64,000 nt of DNA from JAGRGG01 sp965217265 (GTDB taxonomy: Bacteria; Pseudomonadota; Alphaproteobacteria; Geminicoccales; Geminicoccaceae), in the NCBI GenBank assembly GCA_965217265.1, contig CBDCHP010000018.1:62001-126000 (forward strand), given 5' to 3'. A model generated the notes under the pieces. It did not search any database, was not told the DNA's origin, and saw only the letters and a program-made list of their open reading frames with translations. The position numbers and the translations under genes are program-made. Positions 7,690-17,595 of this stretch are shown in pieces (position 1 is the first letter of the stretch; each line of letters opens with the position of its first letter).

Positions 7690-8739
7690 TCAGCCGTCGG
7701 CGGAGGCCAAGAGCGCGCTCAACGGCACGAGGGTGACGCCCTTGGCGGGCAACCCGCCCGACCAACGCCAGAGACGCTCGAAGGTCAGCTCGAAGGGGCG
7801 GGCGAACAGGATCGTGGTGCCGGCCTCGATCGCGGCGCGCTCGGCCGCGGCCAAGCGGCGGTCGATCTGCTCGGGCGTGAGGTCGGTGTCGATCGGGCCA
7901 ACGGCCGAGCGGTAGGCGAGACCGGCTTTGAGCGCGATCGGGGCGAGCGCGTCGCCGCCCAGTTCGACGAAGCCGACGCCGCGCCGCGCCAGTTCGGCCG
8001 CGATCGGCGCGAAGGCTTCGGCCGATCGGCCGAACGCGCCCGCCGCGGCCGCGAGTGCGACGTAGCCGCGGCCGCGGTCGAGGACGCGGCGCAGCGCCGC
8101 GATCTGGGTGGCGGCGGGCATCCTAGGCGACAAGGCGAGCGGCCCCGAATCGTCCGCCCGGTCCGGCGGCGCCGCCACGGGCAGCATCAAGAGCGCCTCG
8201 TGGCCGTGCCAGCGGGCGTAGCGCTGCCAAGCGGGCGCCGCGTCGGCGTAGGCCGAGACCGCGAGGCCAATCTCATCCGGCAGCCGCGCGGCCTCTGCTG
8301 TGAGGTCGCTGTCGAGGCCGAGATCGGCCACGACGACGGCGAGGTTGGGACGGGGCATCTCTCCCGGCACCGGCCTCCTGGCGAGGGCGGCGTAGGGGGC
8401 CAGCCCGTTCCCGCCGCGCTTGGGCAACACCAAGCCGTCGACCGTCTCGAACCAAGCAGGATCGGGGTCGATGGGGGGCGCGCCCGGCGACGGCGTTCCT
8501 TGCAGCGGCGGGACCTCGCTGTTGCCCTCGTCCGCCACGTCGCGCGGCGGATAGGCCGCCGGACGGGACGCGGCGAGCCGGCCGGTCAGGACCGGCGTCA
8601 CCGCGAAACGTATCTCACCTTCAAGGTCAACGACGAGAACCGTGCCCAGGCCGGCGAGCACGAGGCCGAGCAGGAAGAGCGGCAAGAACGACCCTGAGAC
8701 GCGGCCCCGGCTTCGCGCCGCCTTCTCGACCGGCACCAC
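7690..8739 (-). CDS. divergent polysaccharide deacetylase family protein (YibQ-like)
   Basis: 349 residues from a GTG directly after the ctpA stop (TGA-GTG). A hydrophobic segment at about 16-38 anchors or exports it. A Pro-rich linker leads to a NodB-like fold at about 130-349: LAVVVADLGLD, LPDEIGLAVSAYA, HEALLMLPV and the end EQIDRRLAAAERAA...GTTILFARPFELT. YibQ-type proteins belong to the divergent polysaccharide deacetylase family, often beside envC and ctpA. Several usual catalytic positions are replaced (the expected DDxG start of the domain reads ADLG), so enzyme activity is doubtful. A role in peptidoglycan or envelope remodelling is inferred from context. Confidence 0.85.
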   Translation of the reverse strand: MVPVEKAARSRGRVSGSFLPLFLLGLVLAGLGTVLVVDLEGEIRFAVTPVLTGRLAASRPAAYPPRDVADEGNSEVPPLQGTPSPGAPPIDPDPAWFETVDGLVLPKRGGNGLAPYAALARRPVPGEMPRPNLAVVVADLGLDSDLTAEAARLPDEIGLAVSAYADAAPAWQRYARWHGHEALLMLPVAAPPDRADDSGPLALSPRMPAATQIAALRRVLDRGRGYVALAAAAGAFGRSAEAFAPIAAELARRGVGFVELGGDALAPIALKAGLAYRSAVGPIDTDLTPEQIDRRLAAAERAAIEAGTTILFARPFELTFERLWRWSGGLPAKGVTLVPLSALLASADG

Positions 8740-10083
8740 TCAGCCGCTGTCGCGCACCTGATAGAGCGCGATGCCGCGCAGGAGATCGACCGCGCGCGCG
8801 AGCTGGTAATCCTCGCCCGCCAACGCCTCGGCGCCCTCGTCGGCAGACGATTCGGCCGGCTCGTCCTGGTCGAGATCGTCGACGATCGCGGCGGGATCGG
8901 GCTCGCCCTGATCGTTTTGCAGGCGGTTGCGCAAGTCGGCCTCGCGCCGGCCGGGATCGTCGTCGAGCGTCTCGATGTTGGCCTGATGCACCTCGATGTC
9001 GGGGGTGATGCCCTTGGCCTGGATCGAGGTGCCGGACGGGGTGTAGTAGCGCGCGGTGGTGAGGCGGATGGCGCCTTGGTTGCCGACGGGCATGATCGTC
9101 TGCACGGAGCCCTTGCCGAAGGACTGCGTGCCCATGACGATCGCGCGCCGCTGGTCCTGCAAGGCGCCGGCCACGATCTCGGACGCCGAGGCCGAGCCGC
9201 CGTTGATCAGGACGACGACCGGCAAGCCCGCCGCGATGTCGCCCTTGCGGGCGTTGTAGCGCTGGACGTTGTCGGCATGACGGCCGCGGGTCGAGACGAT
9301 CTCGCCCTGATCGAGGAAGGAATCACTCACCGCGACCGCCTGATCGAGGAGCCCGCCCGGGTTGTTGCGCAGGTCGAGGACGAAACCGCGCAGCTTGCCC
9401 TCAGCCTCGTTGCCCAACTCCTCGACCTTCTCGCGCAGGGCGTCGTTGGTCTGCTCGTTGAAGCTGGTGACGCGGACGTAGCCGATGTCGTCGCCCTCAA
9501 GCTCCGCCCGCACCGGCGAGATCTTGATGACCGCGCGGTTCAGGCTGACCTCGAAGGGCTCGGGGCGGTTCTCGCGCAGGATGCGCAGGTCGATCGACGA
9601 GTCGATCGGTCCGCGCATCTTCTCGACCGCCTCGCTCAAGCTGAGCCCCATGACGGCGTCGCCGTCGATGTGGGTGATGAAGTCGCCGGCCTCGATCCCG
9701 GCCTCGGCCGCCGGGGTGTCGTCGATCGGCGAGACGACCTTGACGAGGCCGTTCTCCATCGTGACCTCGATCCCTAGGCCGCCGAACTCGCCCTTGGTCT
9801 GCACCTGCATGTCGCGCAGCTTCGTCGAGTCGAGGTAGCCGCTGTGCGGGTCGAGTTCGCTCAACATGCCGTTGATGGCGTACTCGATGAGCTGCTGGTC
9901 GGACACGTTCTCGACATACTCGTTGCGAACGCGCTCGAACACCTCGCCGAACAGCTTGAGGTTGCGAAACGTGTCGCTCGACGTCGTCGACTGCGCCCAA
10001 GCGCCGCCGGTACACGCGCTGCTGATGCCGACCAAGGCCGTGATACCCGCCGCCATACCGACACGATAGAGAAACTTTGGCAT
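8740..10083 (-). CDS. ctpA: S41 family C-terminal processing peptidase
   Basis: 447 residues with a signal peptide ending near AWA-QS at 30/31. A helical N-domain carries ELDPHSGYLD, a PDZ domain spans about 100-180 (GGLGIEVTMENGLVKVVSPIDDTPAAEAGI), and the S41 core has LRNNPGGLL, NGGSASASEI (probable nucleophile Ser299) and QSFGKGSVQ (Lys324). These periplasmic Ser/Lys proteases trim or degrade envelope proteins, including peptidoglycan hydrolases. The ATG overlaps the envC stop by one base (TGATG). The acidic C-terminal ~70 residues lie beyond the protease core. Confidence 0.93.
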   Translation of the reverse strand: MPKFLYRVGMAAGITALVGISSACTGGAWAQSTTSSDTFRNLKLFGEVFERVRNEYVENVSDQQLIEYAINGMLSELDPHSGYLDSTKLRDMQVQTKGEFGGLGIEVTMENGLVKVVSPIDDTPAAEAGIEAGDFITHIDGDAVMGLSLSEAVEKMRGPIDSSIDLRILRENRPEPFEVSLNRAVIKISPVRAELEGDDIGYVRVTSFNEQTNDALREKVEELGNEAEGKLRGFVLDLRNNPGGLLDQAVAVSDSFLDQGEIVSTRGRHADNVQRYNARKGDIAAGLPVVVLINGGSASASEIVAGALQDQRRAIVMGTQSFGKGSVQTIMPVGNQGAIRLTTARYYTPSGTSIQAKGITPDIEVHQANIETLDDDPGRREADLRNRLQNDQGEPDPAAIVDDLDQDEPAESSADEGAEALAGEDYQLARAVDLLRGIALYQVRDSG

Positions 10084-11303
10084 CAACCACGCACCTTGTC
10101 TTGTCGAGAAGCCAACCAGGGCAGAGGGTCTTGGGGCAGGCCCCGATGGCGAAGTTCGAGATACAAGTCATGGCCCCTAGGCGACGACACCGCAAGTGTG
10201 CCCACGACGTCGCCCGCCTCGACCCTGTCGCCCTTCGCCACCCCAAGGGATGAAAACCCCGCCAGCAAGCTATGATATTCCCGGCCGTGATCAATGATCA
10301 AGAGCAGACCGAGGTGACGAAAAGTGCCGGCGAACACGATTAGCCCCCCTTGAGGTGCCCGAACCGCGCTCGCCGTCCCGGCCCGCAGGCGAACGCCCCG
10401 ATCGAGTCCCCCCGGCGCCTGACCGGCGGTGAACGCCTCGATCGACGCCCCCTCGATCGGCAGCACGAAGGCGTCGTTTTGGCTGGGCCAGCCCTCAAGG
10501 GCTTGGCCAAGCTGATCCTCGGTCAGCGTCACGCTGCGGCGCAAGGTCGCGGCGATCAGCGGCCGATCGCTGTCGCGCGCGCCCGGCAGCGCCTCTCGCA
10601 AGCGCGCCGACCAGCGCACGGCGCCCTCCCGGCGGCGGCGGCGCTCAAGCACGTCGTCGGCCGCGTGCCCGACGGCGACGTCGAGGGCGGCAAGCTCGGC
10701 CAGGACGTCCTTTTGCCGCGCCCGAGCCGCGGCGAGCCGGGCCTCGATCGCCCCCCTCCGGCGCAGCACCGCCCCGCGCCCGGCCGTCGCGTCCGCCAAC
10801 CCCGTCTGGGCCCCGGCAACGTCGCGCACGAGCGCTTGGGCGTAGGCGCGCAACCGGGCGAGGCGGCGCCGATCGGGATCGGGTCGCCGGCCGAGCACGG
10901 CGAGTTCGCCGACGACGTGCTGCAACTTGGCCGCGAGATCCCGTGAGCGCGCGTCTGCGTCCCGCACGGCGTCGTCGCGCCCGGCAAGGGAAGTTTCGAG
11001 CGCGGACATTTTGGTCTCGATCGTCTCGATCCGGGCCGAGACGGCCTCGGCCCCCGCCCGCCTTGTCTCGGCCTCCTGCAGGGCCTCGATTGCGGCGGCG
11101 AGCTTGGCCGAGCGTTGCGCCACGACGGACTCCGCCGCCCTGACGCGAGCCGTCAGACCCGCTTCGGCGCCGACGACTGCCTCGACGCCGGCCCCGGCCT
11201 TGGGGCTGACCGACAAGAGCAGCAAGGCCGCGAGCACGCCGACGGCCACGGCCGTGCCAACGGCGCGGGGGGCGCGCTTGGACCTCGTGGGCGTGGGTCC
11301 CAC
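10083..11303 (-). CDS. envC: EnvC-like murein hydrolase activator, degenerate LytM/M23 domain
   Basis: 406 residues from the GTG at 11303, just after gpmI. An N-terminal signal or anchor segment (AVAVGVLAALLLLSVSP) is followed by a long Arg/Ala/Glu-rich coiled coil, about 50-270, and a C-terminal LytM domain, about 290-400. In that domain the zinc ligands of true M23 peptidases are lost: the HxGxD motif reads GLDRGVRL and HLHFE reads HDLYLE. EnvC-type proteins are inactive peptidases that activate cell-division amidases in the periplasm. The position between gpmI and ctpA is conserved in this class. Confidence 0.87.
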   Translation of the reverse strand: MGPTPTRSKRAPRAVGTAVAVGVLAALLLLSVSPKAGAGVEAVVGAEAGLTARVRAAESVVAQRSAKLAAAIEALQEAETRRAGAEAVSARIETIETKMSALETSLAGRDDAVRDADARSRDLAAKLQHVVGELAVLGRRPDPDRRRLARLRAYAQALVRDVAGAQTGLADATAGRGAVLRRRGAIEARLAAARARQKDVLAELAALDVAVGHAADDVLERRRRREGAVRWSARLREALPGARDSDRPLIAATLRRSVTLTEDQLGQALEGWPSQNDAFVLPIEGASIEAFTAGQAPGGLDRGVRLRAGTASAVRAPQGGLIVFAGTFRHLGLLLIIDHGREYHSLLAGFSSLGVAKGDRVEAGDVVGTLAVSSPRGHDLYLELRHRGLPQDPLPWLASRQDKVRG

Positions 11304-11308
11304 TCGCT

Positions 11309-12850
11309 TCAGCCCTCGACCTCGATCAGGCTTCGACCCTCCATCGCGGCCGGTTGATCGAGGCCCAGGAGGGCGAGCACGCTCGGGGCGACGTCGGCGA
11401 GCCTGCCGTCGCGCAGCCGCGTCCCGGGCGGAGCGCCGATCAGCATGCAGGGCACGGGGTTCAGGGTGTGCGCCGTGTGCGGCTCGCCGGTCTTCGGGTT
11501 GCGCATGACCTCGCAATTGCCGTGATCGGCCGTGACGATCAGTCGGCCCCCCTTGGCGAGCGCCGCCGCGACTACGCGGCCGAGGCAGGCGTCGACCGTC
11601 TCGACCGCTTTGATCGCGGCGTCGAGCTTGCCGGTGTGGCCGACCATGTCGGGGTTGGCGTAGTTGACGAGCACGAAGTCGAACGCGTCCCGGTCGATCG
11701 CGTCGCACAGGCGCTCGGTCAGGTCCGGCGCCGACATCTCCGGCTGTAAGTCATAGGTCGCCACCTTCGGCGACGGCACCAGGACGCGCTCCTCGCCCGA
11801 AAACGGCGTCTCGGCGCCGCCGTTGAAGAAGAAGGTGACGTGCGGGTACTTCTCGGTCTCGGCGGCGCGCAACTGCTTCAAGCCCGCCTTGGCCACCATC
11901 TCGCCCAGGATGTCGTGCAGGTCGACCCCCTCGACGAGGGCCGACATGTGCGCGTCCAAATCGGCCGAGTAGCCGGTCATGCCGGCGACGGCGCTCAGAT
12001 CCGGCAGGGTGTGCTCGAAGCCGTCGAAGCCGGGCGCCACCAAGGCGCCCATGATCTGGCGGACGCGATCGGCGCGGAAATTGGCGCACAAGACGGCGTC
12101 GCCGGCCTCAAAGCCGGCGTAGCCCTTGATCGGCCGCGGCACGACGAACTCGTCGCCGACACCCTCGGCGTAGCTCTCGGCCACGGCCGCCTGCGGCGTC
12201 GCCGCCGGGCGCCCCTTGCCGGCGACGATCGCCTCGAAGGCGGCCAGCGTTCTGTCCCAGCGCCGGTCGCGGTCCATCGCGTAGTAGCGCCCGGAGACGC
12301 TGACGACGCGGGCATCGCCGTCGACGTCGGTCATGAGGCGGTCGAGGTAGCCCTCGGCCGAGCGCGGCGGCGTGTCGCGGCCGTCGAGGAAGGCGTGGAT
12401 CAGCACCTCCAGGCCGTCGCGCACCAGCGCCCGCGCCAAGCCCGCGACGTGGTCCTGGTGCGCGTGGACGCCGCCCGGCGAGACGAGGCCGAGCAGGTGG
12501 ACCCGGCCGCTGCCGCCCCTCGCCGCCCCGACGAAGCGGCGGTAGGCTTCGCCCTCGAACAAGGCGCCAGTCTCGATCAGGCGGTTGATGCGCGGCAGTT
12601 CCTGCACGACGACGCGCCCGGCGCCGAGGTTCATGTGCCCGACCTCGGAGTTGCCGAACTGGCCCTCCGGCAGGCCGACGGCGGGACCGTCGGTGCGCAG
12701 AAAACAGTGCGGCGCCTCCTGCCAGTAGCGGTCGAACACAGGGATGGCGGCCAACGCCACCGCGTTGTCGTCCCGTTCCTCGCGATAGCCCCAGCCGTCG
12801 AGGATGCACAAAACGACCGGCCCGACACGTTCGCCCCTCGTCGCCGTCAT
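11309..12850 (-). CDS. gpmI: 2,3-bisphosphoglycerate-independent phosphoglycerate mutase
   Basis: 513 residues, the usual family size. Motifs: metal-binding LDGWGYRE (Asp18), catalytic Ser68 in GNSEVGHMNLGAGR, HAHQDH, FLDGRDTPP, GRYYAMDRDRRWDRT, KYPHVTFFFNGG, and the C-terminal VNYANPDMVGHTG and TADHGN. It interconverts 3- and 2-phosphoglycerate in lower glycolysis with two Mn ions and no cofactor. I prefer the ATG at 12850; another ATG at 12892 would add 14 residues outside the family. It heads the minus-strand set that continues through envC, ctpA and rppH. Confidence 0.95.
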   Translation of the reverse strand: MTATRGERVGPVVLCILDGWGYREERDDNAVALAAIPVFDRYWQEAPHCFLRTDGPAVGLPEGQFGNSEVGHMNLGAGRVVVQELPRINRLIETGALFEGEAYRRFVGAARGGSGRVHLLGLVSPGGVHAHQDHVAGLARALVRDGLEVLIHAFLDGRDTPPRSAEGYLDRLMTDVDGDARVVSVSGRYYAMDRDRRWDRTLAAFEAIVAGKGRPAATPQAAVAESYAEGVGDEFVVPRPIKGYAGFEAGDAVLCANFRADRVRQIMGALVAPGFDGFEHTLPDLSAVAGMTGYSADLDAHMSALVEGVDLHDILGEMVAKAGLKQLRAAETEKYPHVTFFFNGGAETPFSGEERVLVPSPKVATYDLQPEMSAPDLTERLCDAIDRDAFDFVLVNYANPDMVGHTGKLDAAIKAVETVDACLGRVVAAALAKGGRLIVTADHGNCEVMRNPKTGEPHTAHTLNPVPCMLIGAPPGTRLRDGRLADVAPSVLALLGLDQPAAMEGRSLIEVEG

Positions 12851-12988
12851 ACCCGCCTCGCCTTCTTCGTGTGGACCTCTCTCGACCGTCATGAACGGCC
12901 GTGGACGGTGCTTTCTAACACCAATGCGGCTTCGCGGTCAGCTTTCGTCCGGCAAAATCATCGAGATATCGAGGCGCGCATGAGCTTG

Positions 12989-13354
12989 TTAAACTTCGCT
13001 CGCGATCACGTTCAGGTCGAGACCGCGGGGATAATAGAGGGTGACGCCCGAGGCGAAGGCGACGTAGGTGAGGCCGCCCACGTCCTCGCCGGCTTGGGTC
13101 AGGTGCGGCGCTGCCTCGCCCTTGCCGACGATCTCGCTGTCGGCGCGGATGTCGAGTTGTCCCTGCGCGTCCAAGAACAGTTCGCCGCCGCCGTCGGCGA
13201 TCAGGTCGCCCAGCGCCAGGCTCGGCCGTGTCGGGGCGTCGTCCGCGCCGCCGCGTGCGCCGGGGGCAGGCAGATCGACGTCGACGAGCAGCGACTGGGC
13301 GAGATCGGCGAGTGCCGGATAGTCGTCCGCTGCGGGCGTGGTCGTCCTGGGCAT
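12989..13354 (-). CDS. hypothetical protein
   Basis: 121 residues, no family recognised. It is acidic, with no signal peptide or membrane segment. The middle is Gly/Asp/Leu-rich (LALGDLIADGGGELFLDAQGQLDI) and the end is beta-like (GGLTYVAFASGVTLYYPRGLDLNV). It lies downstream of the TolC gene of the type I secretion system on the same strand, with a 193-nt gap, and upstream of gpmI. A link to secretion is possible but rests only on position. GC and codon use match the neighbours, so the frame looks genuine. Confidence 0.6.
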   Translation of the reverse strand: MPRTTTPAADDYPALADLAQSLLVDVDLPAPGARGGADDAPTRPSLALGDLIADGGGELFLDAQGQLDIRADSEIVGKGEAAPHLTQAGEDVGGLTYVAFASGVTLYYPRGLDLNVIASEV

Positions 13355-13547
13355 GGCGGATTGTCCCTTGCGCGGTTGAGGCGTGCGCGTTCGGCGCTTG
13401 CCTGCTTGTTAAAGGCGCAAGGTTAACAAACCTTGAAAGCGCGGCCGGAACCGGCGTCGTACGGTACTTGAGGACAGGCCCGACGCGCCGGCCGGCCCGC
13501 CGCCGGTCGAGATTTGCGGGCGTTGTGTCGGGGTTCGGCCCCGAGCG

Positions 13548-15080
13548 TCACGGCTTGTACGGCTTGTAGAACACGCCCCGCTCGGCGCCGCCGCCCTCGC
13601 GCCCGACGTGGGGTGCCGCGTCGCGGTCGCCGATTGGCGGCGCGCCGGCCGCCTCGTCGCGCAGGTAGCGGGGCTCGGCCTTGGGGCTGTCGAGAAGCCG
13701 CGAGCGGTCCTCGATCCGCTCGAACGTCGCGACGTCGCCCGGCCGGCGGTAGATGTCGATGCTCTCGCGCGGCTTGGCGACGTCGAGCGTGTCGAGCAGT
13801 TCGCCGACGACCGCGAGCACCCGATAGGCCGCGAAGGTTTGCGTGTAGCGCGCGGTCATCAGGCTGACGCGGTCCAAGAAGTACTCGTTTTCCGAGTCGA
13901 GCAGGTCGAGAAGTTGGCGCTGGCCGATGTCGAACTGGCTGGCGTAGGCGTCGCGGGTGCGCCGCTGCGCCTCGGCCTGATCGGTCAGGGTCTCTGTCCT
14001 AGCCGTCGCCGTTTGCAGAGCGTTGTAGGACACCCGCGCCTCCTGCTCGGCGTCGAGCCGCGCGTTGGCGAGCGACGCCCGCGCCTCGTTCAGGCGGTGG
14101 AAGGCTTCGCGCTCCAAGGCGACGTCGGCGCCGCCGCGAAAGAAGTTGTAGCGCAAGACGAGCAGCGCCGAGGCGTCGTAGACGTCCTGCTTGACGCCGT
14201 CGAGGTTGTCGCCGGCGCTGGCGCCGAGCTGGAGGTCGAGGTTGGGATAAAAGCCGGCCTTGGCCGCCTGCAGTTCGGCCTCGCCGACGCCGATGTCGGC
14301 GGCGGCGATCCTGACGGTCGGGCTGCCGTACGACGCCAGCTCGGCCGCCGCTTCCGCCGAAGCGGGCACCCCCGCCGGGCCCTCGCCCGGCTCTTCGAGA
14401 TCGCCCGGCCGCACCCCGACGACGCGCTGGTAGGCGGCGATCGCGTCGGCGAGTTGCCCGCGCGCGACGGCGAGGTTCTCGCGCGACCGGCCGAGGCGGG
14501 CCTCGGTCTGGCGGACCTGCGCGATGTCGCCGCTGCCGCTCTGCTCCAAATCGCCGACTCGGCCGAGGTAGCGCTCGTGCTGCGCGACGTTGCCCTCGTT
14601 GAGGGCGACGATCTCCTGGTTGCGCAACACCTCGAGGTGCGCCTCGATGGCGTCGAGCCCGATGAATTCCGCCGCCTCGGCGACGCGGTGCGCGGCGCTG
14701 TCGACGCGGGCGCGCTGGCGCTCGACCTCCGATTTCGTCGTGTGGCCGTCGAACAGCATCTGCGACAAGGTCAACTGCGCCTCGGAGCGCAGCAGCGTCT
14801 CGTCGTCGTCGGCGTCCCTGAAGCGCGAGTTGCGGGTGAACTCCGGCCCGGCGGCGGCGCGCAGATCAACTTGGGGTAGATAGCCCGCCCGGGCTTGACG
14901 CAATTCCTGATCGACGGCGAGACGGTCCGAGCGGACGACCCCGAGGTCGGGGTTGTTCTCCAGCGCGGCGCGCACCGTGTCCATCAACGAGGCGGCGTTG
15001 GCGGACCCGGCGCCGATAACCAGTGCCGCTGTACTCAAGAGCGTCACGGCGAGTCGACGCATCGATTGGGTTTTGTTCAT
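13548..15080 (-). CDS. TolC-family outer membrane channel of a type I secretion system
   Basis: 510 residues from the ATG at 15080 (GGTAGG upstream). The signal peptide LAVTLLSTAALVIGAGSANA is followed by TolC features: SLMDTVRAALENNPDLG, the first long helix pair with QARAGYLPQVDL, QMLFDGHTT, a second half with QAAKAGFYPNLDLQLG and YNFFRGG, and GQRQLLDLLDSENEYFLDRV. These form a trimeric outer-membrane barrel with a periplasmic tunnel. It is transcribed away from the ABC ATPase/HlyD pair across a 282-nt gap, so the three make a complete exporter. A Pro/Gly/Asp-rich tail follows the domain. Confidence 0.93.
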   Translation of the reverse strand: MNKTQSMRRLAVTLLSTAALVIGAGSANAASLMDTVRAALENNPDLGVVRSDRLAVDQELRQARAGYLPQVDLRAAAGPEFTRNSRFRDADDDETLLRSEAQLTLSQMLFDGHTTKSEVERQRARVDSAAHRVAEAAEFIGLDAIEAHLEVLRNQEIVALNEGNVAQHERYLGRVGDLEQSGSGDIAQVRQTEARLGRSRENLAVARGQLADAIAAYQRVVGVRPGDLEEPGEGPAGVPASAEAAAELASYGSPTVRIAAADIGVGEAELQAAKAGFYPNLDLQLGASAGDNLDGVKQDVYDASALLVLRYNFFRGGADVALEREAFHRLNEARASLANARLDAEQEARVSYNALQTATARTETLTDQAEAQRRTRDAYASQFDIGQRQLLDLLDSENEYFLDRVSLMTARYTQTFAAYRVLAVVGELLDTLDVAKPRESIDIYRRPGDVATFERIEDRSRLLDSPKAEPRYLRDEAAGAPPIGDRDAAPHVGREGGGAERGVFYKPYKP

Positions 15081-15362
15081 TTGCCTACCCACTATTATTG
15101 TTGCGAGAACCCGCCGAAAAGCCTGAAATCCGATAGATAGCGGAGAAGTTGATAAAGCGTGGCGGTGCGAAGCGTCAATCCCATATGCTTCAACCCCGGC
15201 AAGGGTGTGGTTTTTGGGTGTCAAGCCGTCGCGAAAGGATTTTCTTCGCCGGCAAAGGTTGCTTAAGCTTGAGGCGGTATAGCATCACGCCGATTTTGAT
15301 CGGAAATCGGCCCGGACGCCTAGTCGGGCCCGATCGTGGACAGGGGTTCTTTGGAGACGAGG
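15081..15362. promoter_or_regulatory. divergent intergenic region of the type I secretion genes
   Basis: 282 nt separate the starts of tolC (minus) and the ABC ATPase gene (plus), so promoters for both should lie here. The central part (about 15100-15300) is clearly more AT-rich than the flanking genes. I could not fix -35/-10 pairs with confidence. GGAG at 15353-15356 is the ribosome site that selects the ATG at 15363 over the GTG at 15336. Confidence 0.5.
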
Positions 15363-17591
15363 ATGGTGGATGCCGGGGGTGCCGCCGCGCGGCGGGCCGA
15401 CGAGGGTGGCGCGGCCGCGAAGGCGTCCTCCCCGGCCGCGTCGCTCGACGACTGGCGGCTGCGCCGCGTCGGCGAGACGCTCGACGACGACCCCTTGCTG
15501 CAAGCGCTCGAAACCCTGACGCGGCTGTGCGGGCGACCGACCTCGAAGCAGGCCCTGTCGGCGACGCTGCCGCTGCCCGAGGGGCGCATGACGCCCGAGC
15601 TGGCGCTGAGGTCGCTGACCAGGGCGGGCTTCGGCGCCAAGCTCGTCAAGGCGGGGCTCGACCGGATCGACCCGCTCGCCCTGCCCTGCGTCCTCTTGCT
15701 GCAAGACAAGGGCGCTTGCGTCCTGGTGCGCCGCACGGCGCGAAGCGTCACGATCCTCTTGCCCGAGACCGGCGAGGGCCAGACCGAGGTCGGGCTCGAC
15801 CGATTTAGCGCCCGCTACGGCGGCTTTGCGATCTTCGCCCGCGCCAAGGTCGGCGGGGAGCCCGTTGAACGCGAGCGCCACGCCGAGCGGCAAGGGCACT
15901 GGTTCTGGTCGACCTTGTTCGCCCAGTGGCCGGTCTACGCCGAGGTCGTGCTGGCGGCATTGCTCATCAACTGCTTTGCGCTCGCGAGCCCCTTGTTCGT
16001 CATGAACGTCTACGACCGCGTCGTGCCGAACAACGCGACCGACACGCTTTGGGTGCTGGCGATCGGCGTCGCCACGGTCTTCGCCTTCGACTTCGTCTTG
16101 AAGCTCCTGCGCGGCTACTTCATCGACGCCGCCGGACGCGTCGCCGACATCAAGCTCGCGAGCCGGATCTTCGAGCAGGTGATGACCTTGAAGATGGCCG
16201 TGCGCCCGCCCTCGGCCGGCGCGTTCGCCAATCAACTGCGCGAGTTCGAGACCTTGCGCGACTTCTTCACCTCGGCCACGATCGTAACGCTCATCGACCT
16301 GCCGTTCGTCGTCTTGTTCATCGCCATCATCGCCCTCATCGGCGGCCCGGTGGCGCTGGTCCCGGCGGTCGCCGTTCCCGCCGTCATCGCGGTCGGACTC
16401 TTGTTGCAGATCCCGCTCAACAAGGTCGTGCGCCGCACCTACCGCGAGGCGGCGCAAAAGCACGGCGTTTTGGTTGAGTCGCTCAACGGGCTTGAGACCA
16501 TCAAGAGCATCGGCGCCGAGGGCCGCTTGCAGCGCAAGTGGGAGGGCTACGTCGGCGCCACGGCCGAGAGCGCCAACCGCTCGCGCCTGCTCTCGGCCGT
16601 CACCGTCAACCTCGCAGCACTCGCGACCAACCTCGTCACGGTCGGGGTCATCATCGTCGGCGTCTACCAGATCGGCGCCGGCGCCATGACGGTGGGTGCC
16701 CTCATCGCATCGACCATCCTCGCCGGCCGGGCGATGGCGCCGCTCGGCCAAGTGGCCGGCATCTTGACCCGCTTTCACCAGTCGCGCACCGCCCTCGACA
16801 CCCTGAACCGGCTGATGCGCCTCGACACCGAGCGGCCGACGACGAAGAACTTCGTCCACCGCCCGCGGCTCAAGGGTGCCATCGAATTCAAGAACGTCAC
16901 CTTCACCTATCCAGACCAGAAGCTCGCCGCCTTGAGCGACGTGTCGTTTCGCGTCGGTCCCGGCGAGCGGGTCGGCCTCGTCGGCCGCATCGGCTCAGGG
17001 AAAACGACGATCGAGAAGCTGGTCTTGAACCTGTTCGAGCCCGAGGGCGGCGCCGTCCTCCTCGATGGCACCGACGCGCGGCAGATCGACCCGGCTGACC
17101 TCAGGCGCAACATCGGCTGCGTGCCGCAGGACATCTTCTTGTTCAACGGCACGGTGCGCGAGAACATAGCACTCGGCAGCCCGCAGGCGGACGACGCCGC
17201 GATCTTGCGCGCGGCCGAACTCGCCGGCGTCGAGGATTTCGTCGCCCGGCACCCCTTGGGCTATGACTTGAACGTCGGCGAGCGGGGCGAATTCCTCTCA
17301 GGGGGCCAGCGGCAGGCGGTCGCCGTGGCGCGGGCGCTGCTGCGCGACCCGCCCGTCCTGATCCTGGACGAGCCCACCTCGGCGATGGACAACGGCGCCG
17401 AGAACCGGCTGAAGACCCGCTTGAGCGAGTCCCTGGACGGGCAGACGCTCCTCCTCGTCACCCACCGCGCGTCGCTCTTGGCGCTCGTCGATCGGCTGAT
17501 CGTCATGGACGGGGGCCGTGTCATGGCCGACGGGCCGCGCGACCAGATCCTCAAAGCCCTCGCCTCGGGCCAGATCAAGGGGGCCGCTTAA
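15363..17591 (+). CDS. type I secretion system permease/ATPase with inactive C39-like domain
   Basis: 742 residues. An N-terminal peptidase-C39-like domain (about 40-170) lacks the catalytic Cys: the expected position lies in DDPLLQALETLTRL. Then comes a six-helix ABC transmembrane domain (about 185-470), and an ATPase domain with Walker A GRIGSGKTT, signature LSGGQRQ, Walker B VLILDEPTS and switch LLLVTHR. This is the LapB/HlyB-like class, where the inactive domain holds an unfolded substrate rather than cleaving a leader. It exports proteins in one step with HlyD and TolC. The ATG with GGAG 6 nt upstream is preferred. Confidence 0.94.
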   Translation: MVDAGGAAARRADEGGAAAKASSPAASLDDWRLRRVGETLDDDPLLQALETLTRLCGRPTSKQALSATLPLPEGRMTPELALRSLTRAGFGAKLVKAGLDRIDPLALPCVLLLQDKGACVLVRRTARSVTILLPETGEGQTEVGLDRFSARYGGFAIFARAKVGGEPVERERHAERQGHWFWSTLFAQWPVYAEVVLAALLINCFALASPLFVMNVYDRVVPNNATDTLWVLAIGVATVFAFDFVLKLLRGYFIDAAGRVADIKLASRIFEQVMTLKMAVRPPSAGAFANQLREFETLRDFFTSATIVTLIDLPFVVLFIAIIALIGGPVALVPAVAVPAVIAVGLLLQIPLNKVVRRTYREAAQKHGVLVESLNGLETIKSIGAEGRLQRKWEGYVGATAESANRSRLLSAVTVNLAALATNLVTVGVIIVGVYQIGAGAMTVGALIASTILAGRAMAPLGQVAGILTRFHQSRTALDTLNRLMRLDTERPTTKNFVHRPRLKGAIEFKNVTFTYPDQKLAALSDVSFRVGPGERVGLVGRIGSGKTTIEKLVLNLFEPEGGAVLLDGTDARQIDPADLRRNIGCVPQDIFLFNGTVRENIALGSPQADDAAILRAAELAGVEDFVARHPLGYDLNVGERGEFLSGGQRQAVAVARALLRDPPVLILDEPTSAMDNGAENRLKTRLSESLDGQTLLLVTHRASLLALVDRLIVMDGGRVMADGPRDQILKALASGQIKGAA

Positions 17592-17595
17592 CGCC

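Noticed and set aside
10083..11303. Active M23 peptidase
   Set aside because: The zinc ligands of the HxGxD and HLHFE motifs are replaced, which fits an EnvC-type activator rather than an enzyme.
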